A stretch of DNA of 8,569 nucleotides from Deltaproteobacteria bacterium (GTDB lineage: Bacteria > Desulfobacterota > DSM-4660 > Desulfatiglandales > Desulfatiglandaceae): contig JABGPV010000223.1 in the NCBI GenBank assembly GCA_018644785.1, positions 1 through 8,569 on the forward strand, in the 5' to 3' direction. This document shows positions 1 to 7,452 of the stretch, piece by piece. A program made the position numbers and the translations under genes. The stretch's first letter is position 1. Every line of letters starts with the position of its first letter. The notes under the pieces were generated by a model, which saw only the letters and a program-made list of their open reading frames with translations, ran no database searches and had not been told where the DNA came from.

Positions 1-452
1 AACGGTCTGTGGTCTATGTGGCCGTGGCGGGTGAAGAAGGCGTTTTTGAGGGCAGGGAGGTGGTTCTGGGGCCGAAGGCCAAAGACCATTATGTGGTGCT
101 GGAGGGACTCAAGGAGGGAGATCAGGTGGTGGTCAACGGCAATTTCAAAATAGACAGCGCCGTTCAGATTCTGGCAAGGCCCAGTATGATGGACATGGAA
201 GACGGCCATTTGGCAACCGGTTATCACAGCCCCGGTGGTTCGGAGAGAATGGACTCGGATTACAGAACACAACGGCGTGCGAGCCGCATGAAGAGCCTCG
301 AACCGGGATCGGGAAAAGAGTCTGTTTCTTCTGAAGACACGGAAAAAATTGTAGGCCGAAAGCAGCGGCAACGGCGTGATGCCATCAGCCGGCGAAAACC
401 GGGAACCTATGGCGATAACACCCGGCCGTTGTCGCAAAGACGCGTTCAATAG
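1..452 (+). CDS. cusB: CusB-like RND efflux periplasmic adaptor (membrane fusion protein), 3' end only
   Basis: This is the C-terminal end of a periplasmic adaptor that would link the inner-membrane pump encoded next to it with an outer-membrane channel. The reading frame is open from the window edge (first full codon at base 3), so the true start lies outside. The first ~65 visible residues match the membrane-proximal end of CusB-type adaptors: a beta-rich stretch with GREVVLGPKAKD, then LEGLKEGDQVVVNG and NFKIDSAVQI followed by a PSMM segment, all typical of this family. The last 82 residues (from about base 204) are unlike the usual short end: polar, with 14 Arg and 5 Lys and no visible domain. 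The TAG stop is 6 bases before the pump start, which indicates one operon and probable translational coupling. Family assignment is firm; the metal is inferred from the pump. Confidence 0.85.
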   Translation, partial: RSVVYVAVAGEEGVFEGREVVLGPKAKDHYVVLEGLKEGDQVVVNGNFKIDSAVQILARPSMMDMEDGHLATGYHSPGGSERMDSDYRTQRRASRMKSLEPGSGKESVSSEDTEKIVGRKQRQRRDAISRRKPGTYGDNTRPLSQRRVQ

Positions 453-458
453 CTCCCA

Positions 459-3400
459 ATGAACGACCATCAGCCCTCAAAAATTAAATCAGGCAAACAT
501 GACCGTTTTTCTCTAACCGAGGCAAGTCTCCAATTCCTGCTGAAGAAGAAGGTCATCGCATTCCTCATCATCCTTCTGGCCGTGGGATGGGGCATCCTGG
601 TATCTCCCTTCGACTGGGAGCTGGGAGGGCCTTTCCGGGATCCGGTTCCGGTTGACGCCATCCCGGACATCGGGGAAAACCAGCAGATTGTTTTCACGAG
701 CTGGCCCGGGAGGTCACCCCAGGATGTGGAGGACCAGATCACCTACCCCTTGACGGTCTCTTTGATGGGGGTTCCGGGTGTCAGGATCGTTCGCAGCTTT
801 TCCATGTTCGGATTTTCATCCATCTATGTGATCTTTCGGGATGACACCGATTTCTACTGGAGTCGATCGCGGATACTGGAGAAACTGAACAGCCTGCCGG
901 ATGGGGCATTGCCGGATGGGGTCAGGCCTGCCCTCGGTCCTGATGCCACGGCCATGGGCCAGGTCTTCTGGTACACCCTGGAAGGGGCAACCGAGAAGGG
1001 CCGCCCCACGGGGGGGTGGGACCTGCATGAACTGCGGACGGTCCAGGACTGGTATGTGCGCTATGCGCTCATGAGCGTGGAAGGCGTGAGCGAGGTGGCC
1101 TCAGTCGGGGGTTTTGTACAGGAGGACCAGGTGGACATGGATCCTGATCTCATGCGGATCTACAATGTGAGCCTGAACGAAATCGTGGATGCTGTCAGAG
1201 GTGCCAACCTGGATGTGGGGGCCCAGACCCTGGAAATCAACCGGGTGGAATACCTGGTCCGGGGGATCGGGTTCATCAAGGGCCTTGAGGATCTGGAAAA
1301 TGCCGTGATCAAGCTTCAAAACGGTGTGCCCGTTTTCGTACGACAGGTGGCAAGGATTACCCTGGGGCCGGCGGCACGTCAGGGGGCATTGGACAAGGGC
1401 GGCGCTGAAACCGTCGGCGGGGTCGTGGCGGTCCGTTATGGGGATAACCCCCTTGCCGTCATCGAGCGCGTCAAGGCCAAGATCCGGGAGATCTCACCGG
1501 GGATGCCAAGAAAGACCCTGCCGGATGACACGGTCAGCCAAGTTTCAATCGTCCCTTTCTATGATCGGACCCAGCTGATCAATGAAACCCTGGACACCCT
1601 TCGGATCGCCCTTTCAAACGAAATTCTGATCACCATCATTGTCATCCTCGTTGCGGTCTTTCGCCTGGGCGGTTCCCTTTTGATCGCGGGCCTGCTGCCC
1701 CTTTCGGTGCTCATGTGTTTTATCGGCATGAAGGTCTTCGGGGTGGATGCCAATATTGTGGCCCTTTCGGGCATCGCCATTGCCATCGGCACCATGGTGG
1801 ACATGGGGATCATTGTTGTGGAAAATATCCTGAGACACCTTCGGGGCGCAGACTCCCGGGAGGCTCGCACCCGAGCGATTTTAGCGGCTGTTAAAGAGGT
1901 CAGCGGGGCAGTGCTTACGGCGGTGTCCACCACCATCGTCAGTTTTCTGCCGGTGTTTGCCATGGAAGGGGCTGAGGGGAAACTGTTCAGGCCCCTGGCC
2001 TTTTCCAAGACCTTCGCGCTTTTTTCATCTCTTGTGGTGGCATTGGTCTTGATTCCGCCGCTGGCCCAGCTTTTGTTCTCCAATGGACTGGAGAAAAAGC
2101 GGTATGGCTGGATCATTCACGAGGCGTTCATCTATCTGGGCGGTCTTCTGATCATCCTGGTGGATTGGCGATTGGGTCTTTGTGTGGCCCTCATCGGGGT
2201 TTACAATGTTCTGAAACCTCGAATTCCCAAAGGGGCCAGGGGCCGGGTACGGGTGGCGGTGAACGTGTTAATTGCCATCGGGGTTGCGGTTGTGCTGGCC
2301 CGATACTGGCGTCCCCTGGGTCTGGAAAAGGGGCTCATTCGTAACCTTGCCTTTGTCTTTCTGATGATGGGTGGCATTCTGGGGTTCCTGCGCCTGTTTT
2401 ATCATTTCTACAGCCGAATCCTTAAGTGGTGTCTGGACCATAAGATGATTTTTCTCATGCTTCCCATGGGCACACTGTTAATGGGGGGCATGGTCTGGCA
2501 GGGCTTTGAAACCCTTTTTGGATGGCTGCCCGGAGGGCTCAGCCGATCAGCGCCCCTGGCCTTTGTGGCCCAACGGTTCCCGGGTCTTGAAAGCGAGTTC
2601 ATGCCCCCTTTGGACGAAGGCTCCTATCTTTTTATGCCCACCACCATGCCCCATGCCTCCATAGGCGAGGTCCTGGATATCTTGCAGAAACAGGATGTGG
2701 CCATAGGCGCCCTTCCCGAGGTGAAAACAGTGGTGGGTAAATTGGGCAGGGCCCAGAGTCCGCTGGATCCCGCACCGGTTTCCATGATCGAAACCCTGGT
2801 CACCTACAAACCCAAATATCTCATGAACGAGAAAGGGAAAACCCTTCGCTTCAAATTCGATGCTTCTGAAGCGGGCCTTTTCCGCAATCCTGAAGGGGTC
2901 CCCCTGTCGGCGTCGGACAGGATGCCGTATCGGGTGAGGGGCCGTTTTCTGCGGGATGAAAACTTTCGCTTGATTCCTGACGCCCGGGGCCATCCCTTCA
3001 GGTTATGGCGCCCGCCGCTGGATCCGGACCTCAATCCGGGGCGAAAGGCCTGGGGCGGCATCCAAAAGCCCGATGATATCTGGGATGCGCTGCAAAAAGC
3101 CGCCCGGGTGCCCGGCACCACATCCGCTGCGAGGCTTCAGCCCATCTCGGCCCGCATGGTGATGCTCCAGAGCGGCATCCGATCCAGCCTGGGCATTAAG
3201 GTGACGGGTCCTGATCTTGAGACCATCCAGCAGGTTTCGGTGAACATGGAACGTATCATGCGGGATATTCCCAGTGTGGATCCTAGAACGGTCATTGCAG
3301 ACCGGGCTGTCAGCAAACCCTATCTGGAGATTAATCCTGACCGCCAGGCCCTGGGCCAGTACGGGATCAGCGTGGGCCGGGTTCTGGATGTGATTGAGTT

Positions 3401-4367
3401 TGCCATCGGGGGCAGAACCGTTACCACCACGGTTGAAGGAAGGGAACGGTATCCCGTGCGGGTTCGATACGTCCGTGAACTCAGGGACGATCTGGAAGCC
3501 CTCGAAAAAATCCTTGTTCCGGCCCCTGACGGCACCCAGATACCGCTCATACAGATGGCGGATATTAGGTATATTCGGGGACCCGGTGTGATCAAGGCCG
3601 AAGATACGTTCCTGGTGGGATACATTCTCTTTGACAAGAACCAGGGCTACGCGGAAGTCCAGACCATCGACGAGGTGAAAGAACGCCTGAAGGAAGAGGT
3701 GGAGAGCGGTGGTCTTCAGATCCCCAGCGGGGTCAGCTATGCCTTCACCGGAACTTACGAAAACCTGCAGCGGGCTGAAAAACGCCTGGCCCTTATTCTG
3801 CCGTTGGCCCTCTTAATTATTTTTGTGATCCTTTACCTTCAGTTTAATTCGGTGACCACGACGGCACTGGTTTTTTCCGGAATCGCCGTGGCCTGGTCAG
3901 GGGGGTTTATCATGATATGGCTTTATGCCCAGCCCTGGTTTCTGGATTTTTCCCTGTTCGGCGCCTCCATGCGGGAACTGTTTCAGGTTCACCCTTTCAA
4001 CCTGAGCGTGGCCATATGGGTGGGTTTTCTGGCCCTGTTCGGCATTGCATCCGATGACGGCGTGGTGATGGCCACCTATCTGGATGACACCTTCAAAGAA
4101 CGAAAAGGTTCGACCGTTTCTGAAATCCGAAAGCTCACCATGGAGGCCAGCCTCAAAAGGGTCCGCCCCTGCCTTATGACCACCGCCACCACCCTCCTGG
4201 CCCTCATTCCGGTACTCACATCAACCGGGAGAGGCTCCGATATCATGATCCCCATGGCCATCCCCTCATTTGGGGGTATGGCGCTGGAGGTGATGACCAT
4301 GCTGGTGGTACCGGTGTTGTATTGTGCTGTTAAGGAGTATAAGCTGAAAAATGCAGCAGGCGGTTAG
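459..4367 (+). CDS. cusA: CusA-like heavy-metal RND efflux pump, inner-membrane permease
   Basis: A proton-driven RND permease expected to export Cu(I)/Ag(I) through a tripartite envelope complex. The 1302 residues align along the length of E. coli CusA (1047). TM1 is near residues 32-49 and is followed by the porter motif VDAIPDIGENQ. TM4 carries GIAIAIGTMVDMGIIVVEN, whose D448 matches CusA D405. The CusA metal-site methionines M573, M623 and M672 correspond to M726 (LFMPTTMP), M776 (SMIETLV) and M902 (VMLQSGI). CusA E939 in TM11 is replaced by D1199 (ASDDGVV). Extra length lies mainly at ~550-660 (hydrophobic, probably added membrane helices), ~789-866 (periplasmic) and ~24 residues between TM10 and TM11. 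No clear Shine-Dalgarno precedes the ATG, but the adaptor stop is only 6 bases upstream, so coupling is likely. Zn/Co/Ni export (CzcA-type) is less likely given the methionine triad. Confidence 0.93.
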   Translation: MNDHQPSKIKSGKHDRFSLTEASLQFLLKKKVIAFLIILLAVGWGILVSPFDWELGGPFRDPVPVDAIPDIGENQQIVFTSWPGRSPQDVEDQITYPLTVSLMGVPGVRIVRSFSMFGFSSIYVIFRDDTDFYWSRSRILEKLNSLPDGALPDGVRPALGPDATAMGQVFWYTLEGATEKGRPTGGWDLHELRTVQDWYVRYALMSVEGVSEVASVGGFVQEDQVDMDPDLMRIYNVSLNEIVDAVRGANLDVGAQTLEINRVEYLVRGIGFIKGLEDLENAVIKLQNGVPVFVRQVARITLGPAARQGALDKGGAETVGGVVAVRYGDNPLAVIERVKAKIREISPGMPRKTLPDDTVSQVSIVPFYDRTQLINETLDTLRIALSNEILITIIVILVAVFRLGGSLLIAGLLPLSVLMCFIGMKVFGVDANIVALSGIAIAIGTMVDMGIIVVENILRHLRGADSREARTRAILAAVKEVSGAVLTAVSTTIVSFLPVFAMEGAEGKLFRPLAFSKTFALFSSLVVALVLIPPLAQLLFSNGLEKKRYGWIIHEAFIYLGGLLIILVDWRLGLCVALIGVYNVLKPRIPKGARGRVRVAVNVLIAIGVAVVLARYWRPLGLEKGLIRNLAFVFLMMGGILGFLRLFYHFYSRILKWCLDHKMIFLMLPMGTLLMGGMVWQGFETLFGWLPGGLSRSAPLAFVAQRFPGLESEFMPPLDEGSYLFMPTTMPHASIGEVLDILQKQDVAIGALPEVKTVVGKLGRAQSPLDPAPVSMIETLVTYKPKYLMNEKGKTLRFKFDASEAGLFRNPEGVPLSASDRMPYRVRGRFLRDENFRLIPDARGHPFRLWRPPLDPDLNPGRKAWGGIQKPDDIWDALQKAARVPGTTSAARLQPISARMVMLQSGIRSSLGIKVTGPDLETIQQVSVNMERIMRDIPSVDPRTVIADRAVSKPYLEINPDRQALGQYGISVGRVLDVIEFAIGGRTVTTTVEGRERYPVRVRYVRELRDDLEALEKILVPAPDGTQIPLIQMADIRYIRGPGVIKAEDTFLVGYILFDKNQGYAEVQTIDEVKERLKEEVESGGLQIPSGVSYAFTGTYENLQRAEKRLALILPLALLIIFVILYLQFNSVTTTALVFSGIAVAWSGGFIMIWLYAQPWFLDFSLFGASMRELFQVHPFNLSVAIWVGFLALFGIASDDGVVMATYLDDTFKERKGSTVSEIRKLTMEASLKRVRPCLMTTATTLLALIPVLTSTGRGSDIMIPMAIPSFGGMALEVMTMLVVPVLYCAVKEYKLKNAAGG

Positions 4368-4397
4368 CTATAGACCACAAAGGTGTGAGCGTTCTTA

Positions 4398-5042
4398 CTA
4401 TTTGTCCAGGCAGGCCTTCTTCCCCAACTCCGAGAGCACCTTCACATTTCGTATGATTTTTTCTGAATAGCCGTTGCTTTTAAGAAACCCGTCCGGGCAG
4501 TCCTTATTGCACCGGTCGGCCAGATCCATAAACCCATTCGCATGCCTGGCGGTGGCACAGGTATCGCCCCGGATCGAGTAAGTTCTGGCCTTGTCAAAGG
4601 ACTTCTGGAGTTTTTTCAGGAGGGTTTGGCATTGTAGCCGCTGTGCGTCATTTTCCCATTTAAGGGTTGCAGGTTTTTTCTGGGGAGTATCGGATTTTTT
4701 ATTGGGATGTTCCTTAATAAGCCACGGCCGGTCTTCTTTGGCGCTTCTTTTGGTTTTTTTGAGGTTGGTTTCGGCTCTTGAAGACTTCTTCTCAGTCCCC
4801 TTCTCGGCTTTTTTTCCCCCTGCCGGATCTGAAGCGCCCTTGGGTTTGTCTTCGGGAGTTTCTTTAGCTTTTTCCCCGGGGGCTATTTTCTGATCCGGTT
4901 GAACAGGATTTCCCTGACCCTCCACAGCTTCTTTTTTCTCTGTCGCCTTGATGTCTGTCTCTGATCCCGATGATGAATCCGGCCCTCTCAGGCCCAAAGT
5001 CACCACCCCTAAAAACATCACGCCAAATAGGACTGCCCTCAT
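4398..5042 (-). CDS. Exported lysine-rich protein of unknown function with a small cysteine-containing C-terminal domain
   Basis: I do not recognise a family. The 214-residue product begins with a signal-like segment (residues 1-20, MRAVLFGVMFLGVVTLGLRG) without a lipobox cysteine, so export to the periplasm or surface is likely. Residues ~28-128 are a low-complexity linker dominated by Lys, Glu, Pro, Ala and Gly. Residues ~129-214 look folded, with predicted helices and five cysteines (138, 162, 178, 182, 211), including the pair CNKDC. The cysteines do not form a heme motif. The ATG is well supported by a GGAGG 7 bases upstream and a promoter-like element further up. The gene follows the decaheme cytochrome by 109 bases and converges on the pump gene with 30 bases between stops. 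A role with the cytochrome, or in cell-wall or metal binding through the charged linker, would be guesswork. Confidence 0.72.
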   Translation of the reverse strand: MRAVLFGVMFLGVVTLGLRGPDSSSGSETDIKATEKKEAVEGQGNPVQPDQKIAPGEKAKETPEDKPKGASDPAGGKKAEKGTEKKSSRAETNLKKTKRSAKEDRPWLIKEHPNKKSDTPQKKPATLKWENDAQRLQCQTLLKKLQKSFDKARTYSIRGDTCATARHANGFMDLADRCNKDCPDGFLKSNGYSEKIIRNVKVLSELGKKACLDK

Positions 5043-5049
5043 GTAAAGA

Positions 5050-5054
5050 CCTCC
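5050..5054 (-). promoter_or_regulatory. Shine-Dalgarno site of the lysine-rich protein gene
   Basis: GGAGG on the minus strand lies 7 bases before the ATG at 5042. It is the clearest ribosome binding site in the right half of the window and fixes this start. Confidence 0.7.
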
Positions 5055-5103
5055 GAAGAACCATATGCCTGTTCTTAGCCTGAAATTTGTTAAATCGGGC
5101 TCT

Positions 5104-5132
5104 AGTTAAGAGGGTGAGTTTTGTAATGTCAA
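5104..5132 (-). promoter_or_regulatory. Candidate sigma70-type promoter for the lysine-rich protein gene
   Basis: On the minus strand a perfect -35 hexamer TTGACA (5132-5127) is followed after 17 bases by TTAACT (5109-5104), a weak match (3 of 6) to the -10 consensus. It lies in the 109-base gap between the cytochrome stop and the next start, leaving a leader of roughly 55 bases. The exact -35 and ideal spacing favour it; the poor -10 keeps confidence moderate. If real, the lysine-rich gene can be transcribed apart from the cytochrome gene. Confidence 0.4.
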
Positions 5133-5151
5133 GGGAAAAGAAGGGCGTTTT

Positions 5152-7314
5152 TTATTGCCCCATTTTGACCACAGCACCTTTTTCTGCGTGAAATGGATTC
5201 TTGACCCTGACTCTGGGGGCCTCAAAGGTAACTTGTGCTCCGTTTTGTATGGTTACGCCGGGACCGATCGTCAGTGAAATGGTACCGCTGCAACGGCATG
5301 TGGTTCCTGCATAGAACGTGACGTTCTGAACGACGGGTGCTTCACCTGAGCAGGCAGGGCATGGTTCGGTACGGGTAGCTGTTGTGAATGATTGGTTTTC
5401 GCCAAAATGTGTCCCATCGCTGTTTGTGCCCCTTATACGGAAATGGTATGTGGTATTGGGAATAAGGTTCGAAAGTGCGGCACTTGTGGCTTGGGCCGAA
5501 GTTCCGGAAAGTGGACTCTGAGTGGCTGTAACGGAATTTCCGTATGTGGTGTCAGTTCCGTATTCATAGATTGCTGTTGTTGTTCTGCCGTTTGGGTGTA
5601 TGGTTCCGTGAAGTTTGGCGGAGATATCGCTGATGGATGTGGCGATGACCGTCGCTGCTCTGGGGAGCCCTGGTGAATCCTTGCCGGCCGATGAAAACGT
5701 ATGACAGCTGATGCAGTCGTACTTTTTGTCTTTAACATGTTTTTTGTGGACTTTTTCGAAAAATTCGTTCTGGTCCCACTCACCGGACTCATCTTTGTGG
5801 CAAGCGGCGCACAAAGGCTTGTTGTTATAGGTGGTTTTCGGTGTGTAACCCAAAGAAGCGAAATCCATGCGGGTTCCCTGATCGTGACAACTGTTGCAAC
5901 TGAGGGCCTGTGATTTGGCTGAAACCTCATGAAACAGACCCATGTAACGTTCCGCAAGGGTGAATTCATGGCCATTATAATCCCAACCAACAGCACCGGT
6001 ACCTTGTTCAATGGCCTGATCCACCTGCCCGGTTTGAAAAAACAGACCGATTTTCATGGGTAGCAGACGATTTGTTTCGGGGTCCATGGGCAGGGTGGCC
6101 CGGTGCCGCTTAAAGGCCTGAATTTTCGCACCCGGATCATGAATGTCTCCCAGAGGGGCAGCCATGAGCACTCGCCCGTCGGCACCAGGGTTAACGGGTT
6201 CCCCAAACTGATAGAAATAGGAGAGGCCGTTAAAAAACCGGTATACCGGTGTTACGTTCAGAGCCTGTTGATGATACGGTTCGTAGAGACCTTTTTCCGC
6301 CACCAGGACACCTGAACGGCTCCAGTCCCGGTCCATGTCGGTGGGTGCTGTTTTGGCAAAGCTGGGAATGTGACAGACGGTGCAGGATAGTCGTGCGGTA
6401 TGTTTATCCAGGTCTTGATTATCATGGGGTCTCTCCCCATGGCAGCTTGAACAACTCACTTCCTCCGTTCCGTCAAGGGGCCTCAAATCCGTTCCCCGTC
6501 CCGGGATCTGATGAGAGGTGGTGTTGTGGCAATCCAGACATTTGAGGCCGGCACCCCCGTTGGATGCGGGTGCCATATGGACATCCAGGGTGAGTGTTGG
6601 ATTCCGGTGGGCGTCTTCGAGATCCCCCCGTTTGAAATTGTTTCCCCCTCCGGCAAAGGCGTGGCAGTTGAGACAGCGGTCATTGCCGGGGCTTTTGAGA
6701 TCCACCGCCGCCTGCAGGAGGGTGACGGTCATATTGTCCGTATCCGGGACGAACCTGAAGCTACCATCAACCATTTCCACCTTACGCTTATACGCCTCTG
6801 AGTGACAGATAAGACAATCGATGTTTTCAAGTTGGCTTTGGACCGGCTCAGAGGTGGGTTTTTCACCCAGCCCCACATGGCATTTTGCGCAACCCCCGTC
6901 CACCTGGTTTCCGTTTACCGTGGTCATTTTTCCAATCCAGTTGATATTCGGGTAACCACAGAAATCGTTGGTGCCACCCAATTTCCCCGCTTTGGAGGTG
7001 TCAAGCCCAACGGTTTTGGCGGCATCCCCCTGCCACTGGTAATGGACCGAAGCATGGACCTCCCTGGCCTCGGTTTCGTGACAGGTAAGACAGGTAAGGG
7101 TGCCTTCGTACACCGTGAAACGGTCTGCGTGGGATCCGGTAACGGCGCGATCCGGCGCTTTACCAACTATGGTTTTATCATCCTTATTACCGGCGATGAG
7201 CTCACCGCTGACAGAGTGGTTCAATGGTGGGGTGCCGGCGTTTGTAGATGTTACAACAAGAGAGGTGTTTCCATGGATGAAAAGAAATATGACAATATAG
7301 AAAAAGATGGGCAC
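5152..7314 (-). CDS. Decaheme c-type cytochrome with fibronectin-III-like and C-terminal beta domains
   Basis: An exported electron-transfer protein of 720 residues. Ten CXXCH heme-binding motifs start at residues 75, 142, 167, 214, 259, 288, 311, 473, 502 and 534. The first seven form an N-terminal cluster; a 158-residue heme-free stretch (with VTPVYRFFNGLSYFYQFGEP) separates them from the last three. Abundant extra His residues could be distal ligands. Residues ~553-646 resemble a fibronectin type III domain (YEYGTDTTYG, then LIPNTTYHFRIRGTNSDG and SFTTA). Residues ~650-720 carry four non-heme cysteines (CPAC, CRC) and end in a beta-type segment (IGPGVTIQNGAQVTFEAP, then PFHAEKGA). The start is GTG; residues 1-26 are hydrophobic and signal-like but lack the usual basic beginning, and no good Shine-Dalgarno is seen, so the N-terminus is uncertain. 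The gene follows the hydrogenase protease by 138 bases on the same strand, which suggests but does not prove a role in hydrogenase electron transfer. It resembles multiheme cytochromes I associate with Geobacter-like bacteria; no specific named homologue is assigned. Confidence 0.9.
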   Translation of the reverse strand: MPIFFYIVIFLFIHGNTSLVVTSTNAGTPPLNHSVSGELIAGNKDDKTIVGKAPDRAVTGSHADRFTVYEGTLTCLTCHETEAREVHASVHYQWQGDAAKTVGLDTSKAGKLGGTNDFCGYPNINWIGKMTTVNGNQVDGGCAKCHVGLGEKPTSEPVQSQLENIDCLICHSEAYKRKVEMVDGSFRFVPDTDNMTVTLLQAAVDLKSPGNDRCLNCHAFAGGGNNFKRGDLEDAHRNPTLTLDVHMAPASNGGAGLKCLDCHNTTSHQIPGRGTDLRPLDGTEEVSCSSCHGERPHDNQDLDKHTARLSCTVCHIPSFAKTAPTDMDRDWSRSGVLVAEKGLYEPYHQQALNVTPVYRFFNGLSYFYQFGEPVNPGADGRVLMAAPLGDIHDPGAKIQAFKRHRATLPMDPETNRLLPMKIGLFFQTGQVDQAIEQGTGAVGWDYNGHEFTLAERYMGLFHEVSAKSQALSCNSCHDQGTRMDFASLGYTPKTTYNNKPLCAACHKDESGEWDQNEFFEKVHKKHVKDKKYDCISCHTFSSAGKDSPGLPRAATVIATSISDISAKLHGTIHPNGRTTTAIYEYGTDTTYGNSVTATQSPLSGTSAQATSAALSNLIPNTTYHFRIRGTNSDGTHFGENQSFTTATRTEPCPACSGEAPVVQNVTFYAGTTCRCSGTISLTIGPGVTIQNGAQVTFEAPRVRVKNPFHAEKGAVVKMGQ

Positions 7315-7353
7315 TGATCGTTTTATCCCATGGATATTGCGTAGTATGCGCCA

Positions 7354-7386
7354 CCCCTATTCAATGATAGGGGGTTTGTTTTTTTT
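7354..7386 (+). terminator. Hairpin plus T-run in the protease-cytochrome spacer, terminator-like on the + strand
   Basis: CCCCTAT (7354-7360) and ATAGGGG (7367-7373) form a perfect 7-bp stem with a 6-base loop. On the + strand it is followed by TTTGTTTTTTTT (7375-7386), the shape of an intrinsic terminator. Both flanking genes are on the - strand, where the same hairpin is preceded by an A-run and not followed by a U-run. It could stop antisense transcription or act as a leader or processing hairpin upstream of the cytochrome. Confidence 0.45.
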
Positions 7387-7406
7387 GAAGCATCGGTACC
7401 GCGTTA

Positions 7407-7434
7407 TTGATATGAGGGCTTTGTCTTTGTCCAA
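7407..7434 (-). promoter_or_regulatory. Weak candidate promoter upstream of the decaheme cytochrome
   Basis: On the minus strand TTGGAC (7434-7429) is followed after 16 bases by TATCAA (7412-7407). The matches to sigma70 hexamers are partial (3 of 6 and 4 of 6). The position, about 93 bases before the GTG start and just upstream of the hairpin, suits separate transcription of the cytochrome. A sigma54 or other promoter, or read-through from the hydrogenase genes, is equally possible. Confidence 0.2.
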
Positions 7435-7452
7435 AGTAAAAATGATGCCTTG

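Noticed and set aside
1559..2116. A 185-codon open frame on the - strand inside the pump gene
   Set aside because: It is fully antisense to well-conserved CusA-like sequence, its product is low-complexity Arg/Thr/Met-rich, and it shows no family motif. It is a shadow frame.
4368..4397. Terminator between the convergent pump and lysine-rich genes
   Set aside because: The 30-base gap has no stem longer than about 3 bp and no T-run.
5133..5160. Possible intrinsic terminator at the cytochrome stop
   Set aside because: Only a 4-bp GGGC/GCCC stem with a 10-base loop forms, followed by an interrupted TTCTTTT on the - strand. It is too weak to call.
5433..6011. A 192-codon - strand frame within the cytochrome gene, in another frame
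   Set aside because: It overlaps conserved CXXCH-coding sequence in the correct frame and its product is Pro/Thr/Ser-rich without motifs. It is a shadow, not a frameshifted extension.
6802..7317. A 171-codon open frame on the + strand ending shortly before the terminator-like hairpin
   Set aside because: It is antisense to the N-terminal heme-binding part of the cytochrome and has no recognisable motif. Its closeness to the hairpin is noted, but coding is not supported.
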